Source of the DNA: Candidatus Caldilinea saccharophila
Lineage (GTDB): Bacteria; Chloroflexota; Anaerolineae; Caldilineales; Caldilineaceae
NCBI GenBank assembly: GCA_016710365.1
Contig: JADJVW010000016.1
Span: forward strand, 62,001 to 126,000
Length of the DNA stretch: 64,000 bases
Direction of reading: 5' to 3'
The translations under genes were made by a program, and so were the position numbers. Below, in pieces: positions 33,787 through 42,459 of the stretch (positions are counted from its first letter, which is position 1; each line of letters opens with the position of its first letter). The notes below the pieces were generated by a model, which worked only from the letters and a program-made list of their open reading frames with translations, was not told where the DNA came from and did no database searches.

Positions 33787-34065
33787 AATGTCCCGCTCAC
33801 CTGCGGGCGTGAGCCCGCCAGGTGCAGCGGGTAGTTTGGCGGCGGTAGCCGCCCCCGCTGCATCGGTGAGCGGGACATTTTGCGGGCGGCGTAGCCGTCC
33901 GCAAAACTACTCATTATCGAGCAAATAGATGGTGATTTCTCCTGTCCGGGATCATATCGTGCTCATTGGACGATATGATCCATCATGCGGCTGATTATCA
34001 ATCAGATCGGCAAAATCATCAACTGATTTCTCTGAACAAACAGCTCATCACCCGCAACTTGCCCC
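33787..34065. repeat. 279-bp dispersed direct repeat, copy 1
   Basis: This segment is nearly identical to 38311-38588 (one indel and one mismatch by eye). It has internal palindromes: AATGTCCCGCTCACC at 33787-33801 with its complement at 33865-33879, a 'gcgggcggcgtagccgtccgc' hairpin right after it, and GATCATATCGT at 33950-33960 with its complement at 33970-33980. No protein is encoded. It looks like a structured non-autonomous element. Confidence 0.85.
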
Positions 34066-34141
34066 TCTTCGACGCTGCATGGCAATAGGTCGCGACGCCG
34101 CTCTGTGCAGCGAAGGGGGCGGCGCACTTTGACAAAGCGAA

Positions 34142-34931
34142 TCAGCCGATGACGCGCGCCAGCCACGTCAGAAACTGCGCCCATGCCTCGCCCGGCGCGC
34201 CGCCCTGCTGAATCACCGCCATGCTGCTCACAAAGGCATGGCCGACGCCGTCGTAGATCGTGATCTCGTGGTCGATGCCGGCTGTCTCCAATCCGGCGCG
34301 AAAAGCTTCGACCTGCTCCGGAGAGGGCGCCTGATCCTCGGCGCCAAAGATGCCCAGCACCGGCCCCGGCAACTGGCGCAGGATCGCCGGGTTACTTTCC
34401 AGCGCGCCGTAAAAGATGCCCGTCCCCGCCAGGTCATGGTTGCGCAGGCTGAATTGCAGCGCCTTGCCGCCGCCGTAGCAGAAGCCCATCACGACGATGC
34501 GCGCCGGGTCGACTTCCGGCTGCGTCTCCAGCCAGCGGAAAACCGGCTCGAGATCGCCCAGCACCTGCGCCTCCGGCACGGTGAGGCCAGGTAGATGGCG
34601 CGGCAGCCAGCCGGTCGTCTCGCCGGTACATATCGGGCGCCACCACGACGTACCCTTCGGCCGCCAGCGCATCGGCCTTCTCCACAATCTCCTGCTTGAG
34701 CCCCCAGAATTCGTGCAGCATGATCACTGCCGGAAAAGGGCCTTCCCCCGCCGGCTGCGCCACATAGGCCGCCACAGCTGCACTGTTATCAGCCGGAATG
34801 GCCGTGTTGGTCAGCGCGGCCACACGATCGCCGCCGGTCAATGTATCTATTACCACCGAGGCGACCAGCAAGATTGCAAGGGCCGCAACGACAACGAGCA
34901 GACCGAGGAGGAGGCGTTTGAGAAGCTTCAT
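34142..34931 (-). CDS. Dienelactone hydrolase family protein, membrane-anchored, one frameshift
   Basis: The about 263-residue product starts with one hydrophobic helix (LLLGLLVVVAALAILLVASVV), which anchors it or serves as a signal. The alpha/beta hydrolase domain has AVIMLHEFWGL, GYVVVAPDMYR, the nucleophile elbow GFCYGGG (Cys in place of Ser, as in dienelactone hydrolases), an Asp in FGAEDQAPS, and the His in GVGHAFVS. The frame shifts near 34622, just after PDMYR; removing one base continues with ETTGWLPRHLPGL. Members act on diverse lactones and esters. It is the first gene inside the repeat-bounded island. Confidence 0.85.
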
Positions 34932-35182
34932 GAATGGCTTTCCTGTCGTTGGACGCAGATTGTGCTGCGCTGGGTGAGCCTGCGTAGCGCGGCAAGCGGG
35001 CCTGCGCCCGGCGCTCAGCAAGGAGGACATCCTACAGAAACAGGGCGATCTCGTCAACCTGCCCATAAGCGGGGCAACGCCAAGTTGTCTTGCCGAGGCC
35101 CCGTGCCTGTCCGGCTTCCGGGCGCACACGGGGGTGCGCCCCTACCAGGCAACCAATGAGGTATTTTAGCCCGTGTGTACTA
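34932..35182. other. Spacer between DLH gene and IS630 element
   Basis: No gene is supported. A short hairpin pairs GGGCGCAC at 35120-35127 with GTGCGCCC at 35134-35141 ('cacacgggggtgcgcccctac'), a REP-like pattern. The TA dinucleotide at 35181-35182 is the left target duplication of the IS630-type element. Confidence 0.5.
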
Positions 35183-36378
35183 AAGTAAAGATACTTTCAG
35201 AATCATAGTTTTGCGATACATGGACAGATCTGTTAAAACCCTTCTCATGCGGATGTATTGATACAGAGAGACAAGAGGAGGGCAAGATGGTGCGACCAGA
35301 CCTGGCAAAATGGGAGCAGACGCTGGCGGACTTGCGCCGGTTATCCGTGGCGGCGGAGCATCCACGGACGCGTGAACGATTCCTGGCGTTGTACGAGATT
35401 GGTGCGGCTACACGAATGCCACGCAGTGGGCGGCTGCCATGAAGCATGACGACAACACCGTGCTGAAGTGGGTGCACACGTACAACTCCTTGGGCCAGAA
35501 GCCGTGACCTATCAGCGTAGTGGCGGGCCCCCCTTTTGCGCCCGAACAAGTCAAGCAAATCGTTGCCACGGTGAAAGAGAGTGCGCCCATTGAGCATGGC
35601 CTGCCTGGTTACAACTGGACGCTAAAGAAGCTGCGGCGCTGGATCAAGCAGGTCTTCGCCTGTGAGGTCGGGCGGCGTACGTTGAGCAAAGTGTTGCACA
35701 CGCATGATTTGAGCTGGAAGAAGTGCCAGAAAGTGCTCAAGCGTGCGAATCCCGCTAAGCGTGCGGCTTTCATGACCGCCTTCCAGAAACTCTTACGCAG
35801 GTGTGCCAGGGCGCGATGCGGCGATCTACATTGATGAGGCGCATCTTCATCAGGACATGGACCTGGGCTATACCTGGGCACAGAAGGGTGAACCAGCCTG
35901 GCGATTGAGTCATTGCCCCCGCTTGCAGGACAGGATCGACTGGTATGGCGCCTATGACTTCACCAACGGGAAGTGCTTCATCTGGAACGAAGGCGGCTGC
36001 AACGGCGACAATACGATCAAGTTCCTGCACCATCTGGCTGCCTGGCTGGGCGCTCACCGCGCCGACTGTGATCATCTGGGATGGTGCATCGGTCACACCG
36101 CCAAAGCTGTTCAGGCGGAGGCCCCAAGGGTTGGGCTTCACCCTCGTGCCCTTGCCGGGGTATAGCCTGATCTCAACCCGATTGAGGGTCTTTGGAAATG
36201 GATGCGTGAAGACGTGACTCGCAATCATTGCTATGCCTCCGCGTGAGCTGTTTGATGCCTGCAAAGCCTTCGTCGATCGCATCAACACCGAACCGTTCGC
36301 CATCATCAAGCGCCTATGGCCCAAATTGGAACTGGACCCTGACTTCGAGAAACTCTTGGTTTCAAAGTAGCTTTACTT
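35183..36378 (+). mobile_element. IS630-family insertion sequence, degraded
   Basis: The element is bounded by imperfect terminal inverted repeats: AAGTAAAGATACTTT at the left end and its counterpart AAAGTAGCTTTACTT at the right end, one mismatch apart. Each end is flanked by TA (35181-35182 and 36379-36380), the duplication expected for IS630/Tc1. It is about 1.2 kb, as usual for the family, and carries one transposase gene in several frames. Confidence 0.82.
35287..36370 (+). pseudogene. IS630 transposase, multiply frameshifted
   Basis: Starting at ATG 35287 behind GAGGAGG, an N-terminal helix-turn-helix part appears (KWEQTLADLRRLSV) and continues in another frame as ATQWAAAMKHDDNTVLKW. 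The DDE domain follows in pieces: AIYIDEAHLHQD (first Asp), VIIWDGASV (second Asp) and NPIEGLWKWMREDVT (Glu), ending in FAIIKRLWPKLELD. At least four frame changes and one in-frame stop are needed, so it is probably inactive, though part of this may be sequence error. Confidence 0.75.
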
Positions 36379-36527
36379 TAGGCTTTTTCTTCTTTATTTT
36401 TCTTATCGCTTTTGGGTAAATGGGAAATTCCCCAAAAGAAAATGCCCGCACCACTTGCCAAAAAGAAAAGAAATAACGAAATGCCGAGGGGAGAACCCCA
36501 TGATAAAACATCATATAAAACTTCCAT
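36378..36527 (-). CDS. 49-residue membrane protein whose stop codon is made by the IS630 junction
   Basis: The ATG at 36527 has AAAGGAG 6 bases upstream, an excellent ribosome binding site. The product has a hydrophobic core (GISLFLFFLASGAGIFFWGI) followed by a lysine-rich tail (KSDKKNKEEKA), so one transmembrane helix with a cytoplasmic basic end. The gene is AT-rich against its surroundings. The TAA stop is formed by the TA target duplication plus the first base of the IS, so the original gene may have been longer and was truncated by the insertion. No family is recognised. Confidence 0.6.
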   Translation of the reverse strand: MEVLYDVLSWGSPLGISLFLFFLASGAGIFFWGISHLPKSDKKNKEEKA

Positions 36528-36988
36528 GCCTAACTCCTTTTGTTGCATAGTTGATTGATTTCATGACCTGCACGATAGCAGCCAGGCCTGTTGATTGGCG
36601 TTTCTTGATTCGACGTATCGCCATGTGTAAATAAACTGTGAAGCACGGCCACACCACTGCCTTGTCTTCATGGCTTGAAGGATACAAATTAATGTGGTGA
36701 GAGGTCATCACCACATCTGGTGATTGAGGTGGTGATTTGTGAGGTGACAAGCTGGGAGGGCAACAAAAAAAAACGGCAGGATGACGAATCATCCACCGGG
36801 GCTAAAATTTGTGTTTCTGCAAACTGGCTTATAGCAGGACAATCGCTTTCTCGCATTTCAAGATTTTTGCGGAGCGATTAAACCAAAACTTTCTATTGGA
36901 ACAATGACTGAACGACCAGCATCACTGAGCCGCCTCCAAGTGATGCTCCATGCCAAACCGACCGGCTCGGCTCCGGTGCATGCGATTG
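36528..36988. other. AT-rich gap without a supported gene
   Basis: A 'gtggtgagaggtcatcaccac' hairpin with a second 'ggtgattgaggtggtgatt' copy lies at about 36694-36740, followed by an A9 run near 36768. A minus-strand open frame at 36511-36792 has no ribosome binding site and an unconvincing protein. The base composition differs from the core genes, consistent with acquired DNA. Confidence 0.4.
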
Positions 36989-37364
36989 CTATGCATTGAT
37001 CTTGATTGGCTGTCCAAAGCTAATCTGATTGCCGCTTGGATCAATGAGGTGAAAATCTCTCATCCCGTATTCACGATCATCTAGCGGAACGTCGATCGGT
37101 GCGCCAGCCTTTCGGATAGTGGCATAGTAATCGTCGATGTCGGAAATCTGAATGAAGACACGCGACGGGCCATGTGAGTCGGCGAGACCGCGTTTCGACA
37201 AAGTGATCTCGACATTGTCGCGACTTACACTGGCCCTGTCAGGTGGCGTCCCCCAGGTCCAAGCGACAGCAAATCTAAGTATGTGCTGAAAGTTAGTCGA
37301 GGGCCGCTGGCAGGTCCTCTACAGTGAAAACAGGAGTAACGGATTTGAATGAAGAAGTCGGCAT
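36989..37364 (-). CDS. VOC (glyoxalase/bleomycin resistance) family protein, one frameshift
   Basis: The about 125-residue product is a single vicinal-oxygen-chelate domain. The N-terminal half is MPTSSFKSVTPVFTVEDLPAALD from ATG 37364, then after a one-base shift near 37273 FAVAWTWGTPPDRASVSRDNVEITLSKRG; the C-terminal half is RVFIQISDIDDYYATIRKAGAP and REYGMRDFHLIDPSGNQISFGQ, with the conserved Glu replaced in the usual 'DPSGN' metal motif region by the standard arrangement. Such proteins are often resistance or detoxification enzymes; no substrate can be named. Confidence 0.75.
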
Positions 37365-37649
37365 GTCTTGGCTCCAAATTCATAACGAAATATGGATGAT
37401 GCGGCGCAGCAAGCGCAAAACGTCGCCTGCGCTCAGAGCAAGCCGCCGCATCATCTGTGTTGGACGAAGCCGAGGGGTGAGCGCTCTATGGAATGTGAAC
37501 CCGGTGTCATTGGCGATTGCGCCGACGCGCTACCTTGCTTGCGCACGTAAACGACACCCGTCAGCCGCCGAGGATGCTCGTCCGCATCGCGTAGAAGCCG
37601 AGCTCGTTCCCGGTAGGCTGCACGAGATATTGGGTCGCGGCAGCATGAG
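37365..37649. other. No supported gene; possible decayed sequence
   Basis: The segment has a 12-bp inverted repeat 'gatgatgcggcg...cgccgcatcatc' (about 37397-37456). Both strands contain protein-like scraps, for example QYLVQPTGNELGFYAMR on the minus strand, with stops between them. This could be a remnant of a lost gene, but nothing can be named. Confidence 0.3.
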
Positions 37650-37994
37650 CTACAAAGCCATCACCAGTCGCAAGCCATTCTCAATCTGCCCAAGCAGATA
37701 TGCGGACAGCGTACCCACGGGTTCTGTTAAAAAGCTTTTGTCAATTGTGATGACTTGAGACACGTTCGCCACACAATCCTTCGCCAAACCTGTTGCCTTG
37801 CGTGGCAACAACACGTTCCCAGGCGCTTGCGCCAACTTCAAGTTCGAACTGAGCGCCACCGCAACAACGGTGGCAATTCGGCTCTGGTTGAACACATCCG
37901 ACTGCACGATAAGAAGCGGTCTGCGGTAACCTGGTTCCGAGGCGATCGGTTCAGGCAAATCAGCCCACCAGATTTCACCTCGACTTATTACCAC
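37650..37994 (-). CDS. MazF/PemK-family endoribonuclease toxin
   Basis: The 114-residue product has the MazF fold: the start ISRGEIWWADLPEP, the GYRRPLLIVQSDVFN segment with the conserved Arg, VVVALSSNL, the RKATGLAKDCVANVSQVITIDKSFL stretch with the catalytic Thr/Ser and the 'QVxTIDK' signature, and the closing GQIENGLRLVM. MazF cleaves mRNA at short motifs. Its start overlaps the end of the antitoxin gene by 7 bases. Confidence 0.9.
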   Translation of the reverse strand: MVISRGEIWWADLPEPIASEPGYRRPLLIVQSDVFNQSRIATVVAVALSSNLKLAQAPGNVLLPRKATGLAKDCVANVSQVITIDKSFLTEPVGTLSAYLLGQIENGLRLVMAL

Positions 37995-38224
37995 GTTTCG
38001 TTACCAATTGACGCGACTTGAAGAGCAACTAACTCAGGTTCCAGTGTGGATGACTCTGTCTCATAGACTTGGTTTAGCGCCTCTGTCACATCTTCCAGTT
38101 GGTGTGCGTTCACGTACGCCGAGAGGGCAACAGTGTACAGTTCGCTCAGAGACACATCAAGCTTCCGGGCCAACTGTTCGGCTGATTCGTATACTGGATT
38201 AGGAATTTGTATGGTTGTTGTCAT
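37988..38224 (-). CDS. Antitoxin partner of MazF (RHH/MazE-type)
   Basis: The 78-residue product begins with a short strand and helix (TTTIQIPNPVYESAEQLARKLDVSLSELY), which reads as a ribbon-helix-helix DNA-binding domain, and ends in an acidic, flexible tail (YETESSTLEPELVALQ) typical of the part that wraps the toxin. It overlaps mazF by 7 bases in the usual antitoxin-toxin order. The pair probably represses its own promoter, which should lie at 38225-38310. Confidence 0.85.
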   Translation of the reverse strand: MTTTIQIPNPVYESAEQLARKLDVSLSELYTVALSAYVNAHQLEDVTEALNQVYETESSTLEPELVALQVASIGNETW

Positions 38225-38310
38225 AGTCGCCTTTCATATTCACGCAACTTTTTGAGATGATCTTGACTGAAATCTTATCAGGCGCAAGCACCACGGCATC
38301 TCATCCGCCC

Positions 38311-38588
38311 AATGTCCCGCTCACCTGCGGGCGTCAGCCCGCCAGGTGCAGCGGGTAGTTTGGCGGCGGTAGCCGCCCCCGCTGCATCGGTGAGCGGGAC
38401 ATTTTGCGGGCGGCGTAGCCGTCCGCAAAACTACTCATTATCGAGCAAATAGATGGTGATTTCTCTGTCCGGGATCATATCGTGCTCATTGGACGATATG
38501 ATCCATCATGCGGCTGATTATCAATCAGATCGGCAAAATCATCAACTGATTTCTCTGAACAAACAGCTCATCACCCGCAACTTGCCCC
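38311..38588. repeat. 279-bp dispersed direct repeat, copy 2
   Basis: Near-perfect copy of 33787-34065 in the same orientation, 4524 bases downstream; it has one base fewer (ctctgtcc instead of ctcctgtcc) and one substitution (gtcagccc for gtgagccc). All internal palindromes are kept. Together the copies bracket the island with the DLH gene, IS630, VOC and MazEF genes. Confidence 0.85.
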
Positions 38589-38881
38589 GCTGCGCTGCAC
38601 ATCCACCACCAAGCCGGCCCGCAAGCGCGCAAACCCACCCACAACGAACAACAGGCCAAAAACCATGCGCTTGACCAGCTTTCTGAAGAGTCTTCCTGGA
38701 GTTGGCTTTCCAAAAAGTTGCGCGAATCGCGCGTTTTTCTTCCTGCTACTTTTTTGTTAGACTACGGACGTCGCACTGACTGTAGCGAAATTCTTCCCAA
38801 TCTGTCTACCGATCCGGCGATTTCCGCCGGATTCGCCCATCCAGACTTTGTTCACTGTGACTGAGGAAAGGAGCTCCCAGG
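38589..38881. other. Leader region of the sugar transporter operon
   Basis: No gene is supported. A short 'gcgcgaatcgcgc' hairpin at 38720-38732 followed by TTTTT (38734-38738) could be a terminator separating the operon from the repeat. Ahead of the start there is a strong AAAGGAG at about 38869. I could not assign a promoter with confidence. Confidence 0.4.
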
Positions 38882-40450
38882 ATGCCAACTTCTCATGGAA
38901 TTTCGCGTCGCGAGTTTTTACGCACGGCGTCGCTACTGGCCGCCGGCGGCGTGTTGATGGCCTGTGCGCCCGCCACCGTGGCGCCGGCCGCCAGCGGGCC
39001 GACCGCGACGCCCGCGCCCTTTGTCAAGGGCGATATCCGCATCGTGCCCAGCGGCGTGCAGTTGCCGACCGAGCCGGTCACCTTCCGTTGGCTGGACAGC
39101 GGCGACACCAAGGCGGTCTTCTGGAAGCAGTTCTTTGCCAAATATCAGGAAGCGCACCCCAACATCACCGTGCAATATGACGGCCTGCCCTGGAACGAGA
39201 TCGGCAAGATCGTGCCGCTGGGCATTCAGAACGGCAACCTGCACGATGTCTTCAGCATTCCGCAAGGCATCACCAGTGCACAGGCGTATGCTGAGGGATG
39301 GCTCATGCCTTACGACGATCTGCTATCTGATCTGGCCGCAGTCAAAGCTGCTTATCCTGTCGGCTCCTTTGTCGAGGGCATCAACGTATTCGGTGGCAAA
39401 ACCTACTGTCTGCCGCATTCGACGAGTAAAATTACGTCGACTATGCTGCTCTTCAACCAAGATTATCTGCAGGAGGCGGGCTACGATCCGGCCGCTAATA
39501 CCATGACGTGGGACGATTACCGCGTCGCGGCCAAGAAGGTGACGGAAAATGGCAAGGGTCAGTACTACGGCGTCATCATCGGCGGCAACCAGCTCAACCG
39601 CTGGGGCGCGGTGGTGCGTGATCTGGCAACCTTTGCCGGCGTCCCCAACGTGGGCAGCACGCTGGACGATATGAACCTGCTCACCGGCGACTACAACTTC
39701 ACCTCGGATGAGTACATCGCGGCGATGGAGCTGTTGTTGGCGATGAACAGCGACGGCAGCTTCTTCCCAGGCTATCTTTCGATCAATGCGCCGCAGGCGC
39801 GTGCCCAGATAGCGCAGGGCGCGGCCGGTATGATTCTGCAAGGGCTGTGGTGTCTGCCGCAGTGGAAGGCGGAGAATCCGGACTTCAACTGGAACACTGC
39901 ACACACGCCGCTGGCCGACCCCAACAACGTCATGCCGCTGCACGTCAGCATCGCTGTCAATAACGAAATGTGGCTCTACGCCCAAAGCAAGCATCCGGAA
40001 ATCGCTGCCGACATCATGCACTATTGGACTTCGCTCGAAGGGCAGCTTGCCTGGAACCGAGTGGCGGGTGTTGGGGATACTGGCTTCATGCCTGAGGCGA
40101 TGGAAACGGCCAGCACCGACCCGCGCGAGTTGAACGCGCTGGCTGTGCAGAACGGCATGTACAAGGTCGGCCCGTCGCCGCTGATCCGCAACCTCGACGT
40201 GGCGATGATCAACCAGGAGCTGCGCGCGGTGACGCCCAACTTCAACGAGGTGATCCAGGGGCTGATGGCCGGCCAGATCATCGGCGCCAAGGAGCAGTTC
40301 CAGGATTTGCAGGATCGCACCAACGCCGAACTGGATCGGGCGATCAAGGCTGCGCAGGATAAGGGCGCCAACGTCAGCCGCGACGATTACGTCTTCGCCA
40401 ACTGGGATCCGATGCAGGATTATACCGAAGCGGATTACGCGACGGCCTGA
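38882..40450 (+). CDS. ABC sugar-transporter substrate-binding lipoprotein
   Basis: The 522-residue binding protein has a twin-arginine-like lipoprotein signal: SRREFLRTASLLAAGGVLMAC, with RR at residues 9-10 and the lipidated Cys near 28. It is of the SBP_bac_1 (sugar) class: QFFAKYQEAHPNITVQYD near the N terminus, and the C-terminal 'NFNEVIQGLMAGQI...AQFQDLQDRTNAELDRAI' helices. It should be exported folded and anchored to the outer face of the membrane, delivering a sugar to the two permeases that follow. A hairpin at 40481 separates it from them. Confidence 0.9.
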   Translation: MPTSHGISRREFLRTASLLAAGGVLMACAPATVAPAASGPTATPAPFVKGDIRIVPSGVQLPTEPVTFRWLDSGDTKAVFWKQFFAKYQEAHPNITVQYDGLPWNEIGKIVPLGIQNGNLHDVFSIPQGITSAQAYAEGWLMPYDDLLSDLAAVKAAYPVGSFVEGINVFGGKTYCLPHSTSKITSTMLLFNQDYLQEAGYDPAANTMTWDDYRVAAKKVTENGKGQYYGVIIGGNQLNRWGAVVRDLATFAGVPNVGSTLDDMNLLTGDYNFTSDEYIAAMELLLAMNSDGSFFPGYLSINAPQARAQIAQGAAGMILQGLWCLPQWKAENPDFNWNTAHTPLADPNNVMPLHVSIAVNNEMWLYAQSKHPEIAADIMHYWTSLEGQLAWNRVAGVGDTGFMPEAMETASTDPRELNALAVQNGMYKVGPSPLIRNLDVAMINQELRAVTPNFNEVIQGLMAGQIIGAKEQFQDLQDRTNAELDRAIKAAQDKGANVSRDDYVFANWDPMQDYTEADYATA

Positions 40451-40480
40451 GCCACAGCGGTGCAAATCCGTCAGCAGACA

Positions 40481-40511
40481 GAAACCGAGTTTTTCCAAAA
40501 AACTCGGTTTC
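40481..40511 (+). promoter_or_regulatory. Stem-loop between binding protein and permease genes
   Basis: GAAACCGAGTTTT at 40481-40493 pairs with AAAACTCGGTTTC at 40499-40511, a 13-bp stem with a 5-base loop. Such hairpins after the binding-protein gene commonly protect its mRNA end or attenuate downstream expression so that binding protein is made in excess over permeases. The role here is inference. Confidence 0.7.
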
Positions 40512-40546
40512 TCCTTCCTGTAGGACTTTTTGAAAGCGAGAAGCGC

Positions 40547-41551
40547 ATGGCCGTCAGAGAAGCGACACAATTGCAAAACGCAACCGGCGATCGCCGTCTC
40601 ACCGCCAGCAAGAGCCTGGGCGAGCGCCTCTGGGCCGCGCGCTGGTGCTATCTCTTCATGCTGCCGGCGCTCCTGCTCTCGGCGCTCTTCACCTTCTACC
40701 CAATCGTGATGTCGTGGTACTACTCGCTCTTTCAGTGGTCGGGCTTCACCGCCAGCAAAACCTTTATCGGCCTGAGCAATTACGTGGAAGTGGTGGGCGA
40801 CAAGTACTTCTGGGACGCCTTCGTGCGCTCCTTTCTCTTCATGCTCGTCAGCGTGCCGATCAAGCTCGGCCTGGCGCTGCTGCTGGCGATTCTGCTCAAC
40901 GACCAGGCGATGCGGCTCGTCTCGCCCGCCTTCCGCACGCTCTTCTTCCTGCCCGTGGTGACGACCGCGGCGATCATCGGCATCATGATGACCTTCGTGC
41001 TCAGCCCTTTCAACGGGCCGATCAACAAGGCCTTCCTGTCGATGGGGCTGATCGGCGGGCCGATCGACTTTCTGGGCAATCCCAAGCTGTCGCTGTGGAC
41101 TGTCGTCGGCGTCGAAATCTGGAAGTGGCTGGGCCAGCCGATGATCTACTGGCTGGCCGCGCTGCAGGTGATCCCGCAGTCGCTCTACGAGGCGGCCAGG
41201 GTGGACGGCGCTACGTGGTGGCGGCAACTGCTGCATATTACCCTGCCGCTGCTGATCCCCTTTGCGATCGTGATCGTGCTGATCACCGCGGTGGGCACGC
41301 TGCGCGTCTTCCCGCTGGTGCAGACGATGACCGGCGGCGGCCCCTTCTTTGTCACCGAAGTGATGGAAGTCTATATCTATCGCACCGCCTTTGGCTCCGA
41401 CATGGGCGGCATTGGCGTGCCGCGGCTGGGCTATGCCTCGGCCGCCGGCGTGGTCTTTGGTATGTCGATCATGCTGCTGGCGCTGTTGCAGGCATGGGGC
41501 GTGCGCAATATGCGTGAGGTGCGCGGCGCGCTGGAAACCAGCGGCGAGTGA
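40547..41551 (+). CDS. Sugar ABC transporter permease (MalF-like)
   Basis: The 334-residue inner-membrane protein has six predicted helices, beginning with LFMLPALLLSALFTFYPIVMSWYYS. The cytoplasmic EAA loop that docks the ATPase is in LYEAARVDGATWWRQLLHITLPLL. ATG at 40547 is preferred over an open start at 40460, which lies inside the hairpin region. The stop is 11 bases before the next permease. No ATPase gene is nearby, so a shared MsiK/MalK-type ATPase elsewhere is likely. Confidence 0.9.
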   Translation: MAVREATQLQNATGDRRLTASKSLGERLWAARWCYLFMLPALLLSALFTFYPIVMSWYYSLFQWSGFTASKTFIGLSNYVEVVGDKYFWDAFVRSFLFMLVSVPIKLGLALLLAILLNDQAMRLVSPAFRTLFFLPVVTTAAIIGIMMTFVLSPFNGPINKAFLSMGLIGGPIDFLGNPKLSLWTVVGVEIWKWLGQPMIYWLAALQVIPQSLYEAARVDGATWWRQLLHITLPLLIPFAIVIVLITAVGTLRVFPLVQTMTGGGPFFVTEVMEVYIYRTAFGSDMGGIGVPRLGYASAAGVVFGMSIMLLALLQAWGVRNMREVRGALETSGE

Positions 41552-41561
41552 GGAGTTAACC

Positions 41562-42443
41562 ATGAGTGTAGCCAATCTGGACGCCCAGCCAACGCCACCG
41601 CGCAGACGCCGCCGAGTGCGCGCCTCGGTGCTGCGCGCCACGATCATCAGCCTGATCCTGATCCCGATCGGCCTGCTGTGGATCTATCCGCTGCTGTGGA
41701 TGGTCAGCGCATCGCTCAAGACCAACGCCGAGATCTTTGGCGGGCTGGGGCTGATCCCGGCCGACCCGCAGTGGCAGAACTATGTGCGGGCGTGGGAGCA
41801 GGCGCGCATCGGCCAATATTTTCTCAACACCGTAATCATCACGGTCTCGTCGGTCATTCTGGTGATCGTCGTCACCTCGATGATCGGTTACGTGCTGGGG
41901 CGCTACGCCTTTCCAGGCAAGAAAGCGATCATCGGCATCTTTGTGGCGACGGTCTTTCTGCCCACCGGCTACACGATCATCCCCGTCTTTGAAATGGTCA
42001 ACCGGCTCGGTCTGGCCGACACGCTCTGGGGCGTGATCCTAGCGCAGAGCGGCGGCGCGCACGTGCTCTACATCCTGCTCTTCGCCGGCTACTTCAGCCA
42101 ACTCCCGCGCGAGCTGGAGGAGGCGGCGATTATGGATGGCGCCAGCTTTGTGCGCGTCTTCGTCCAGGTGATGCTGCCGCTGGCGATGCCGATCGTGGCG
42201 ACGGTGATCATCCTGCACTTCATCAACTCGTGGAATGACTTCCTGCTGCCACTAGTGCTGACGCTCTCGCGGCCCGATCTGCGCACGCTGGCGGTGGGCA
42301 TGTACGCATTCCGCGGCGAGTTCTACGTCGACTGGAGCGGCATGGCCCCCGCCGCGTCGATCAGCCTGCTGCCGGTCATCCTCGTTTTTCTCTTCATGCA
42401 GCGCTACTTTGTCGAAGGCATCGCAGGCGCTGTCAAACAATAG
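41562..42443 (+). CDS. Sugar ABC transporter permease (MalG-like)
   Basis: The 293-residue product is the second permease. It has the typical first helix with LWIYPLLWMVSASLKTNAEIF and the EAA loop in ELEEAAIMDGASFVRVFVQVMLPLAMP. The C-terminal helix ends RYFVEGIAGAVKQ, a signature of MalG-type permeases. AGGAG lies just upstream of ATG 41562. It is followed by a sulfatase gene after 16 bases, which suggests that the imported sugar is sulfated. Confidence 0.9.
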   Translation: MSVANLDAQPTPPRRRRRVRASVLRATIISLILIPIGLLWIYPLLWMVSASLKTNAEIFGGLGLIPADPQWQNYVRAWEQARIGQYFLNTVIITVSSVILVIVVTSMIGYVLGRYAFPGKKAIIGIFVATVFLPTGYTIIPVFEMVNRLGLADTLWGVILAQSGGAHVLYILLFAGYFSQLPRELEEAAIMDGASFVRVFVQVMLPLAMPIVATVIILHFINSWNDFLLPLVLTLSRPDLRTLAVGMYAFRGEFYVDWSGMAPAASISLLPVILVFLFMQRYFVEGIAGAVKQ

Positions 42444-42459
42444 TCGGAAAGGCGCCATC

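Noticed and set aside
36511..36792. 93-codon minus-strand open frame
   Set aside because: It overlaps the start of the better-supported 49-residue ORF, has no ribosome binding site, and the protein is not convincing.
37500..37560. Possible start of a DNA methyltransferase (VIGDCADALPCLRT)
   Set aside because: Only about 14 residues resemble the motif, and no catalytic motif or further open frame follows.
37324..37758. 144-codon plus-strand open frame
   Set aside because: It overlaps the VOC and MazF genes on the other strand and has no domain-like content.
39323..41647. Very long (774 codon) minus-strand open frame
   Set aside because: It lies opposite the sugar-binding protein and permease genes; its product is Arg/His-rich without domain motifs, the typical shadow of GC-rich coding DNA.
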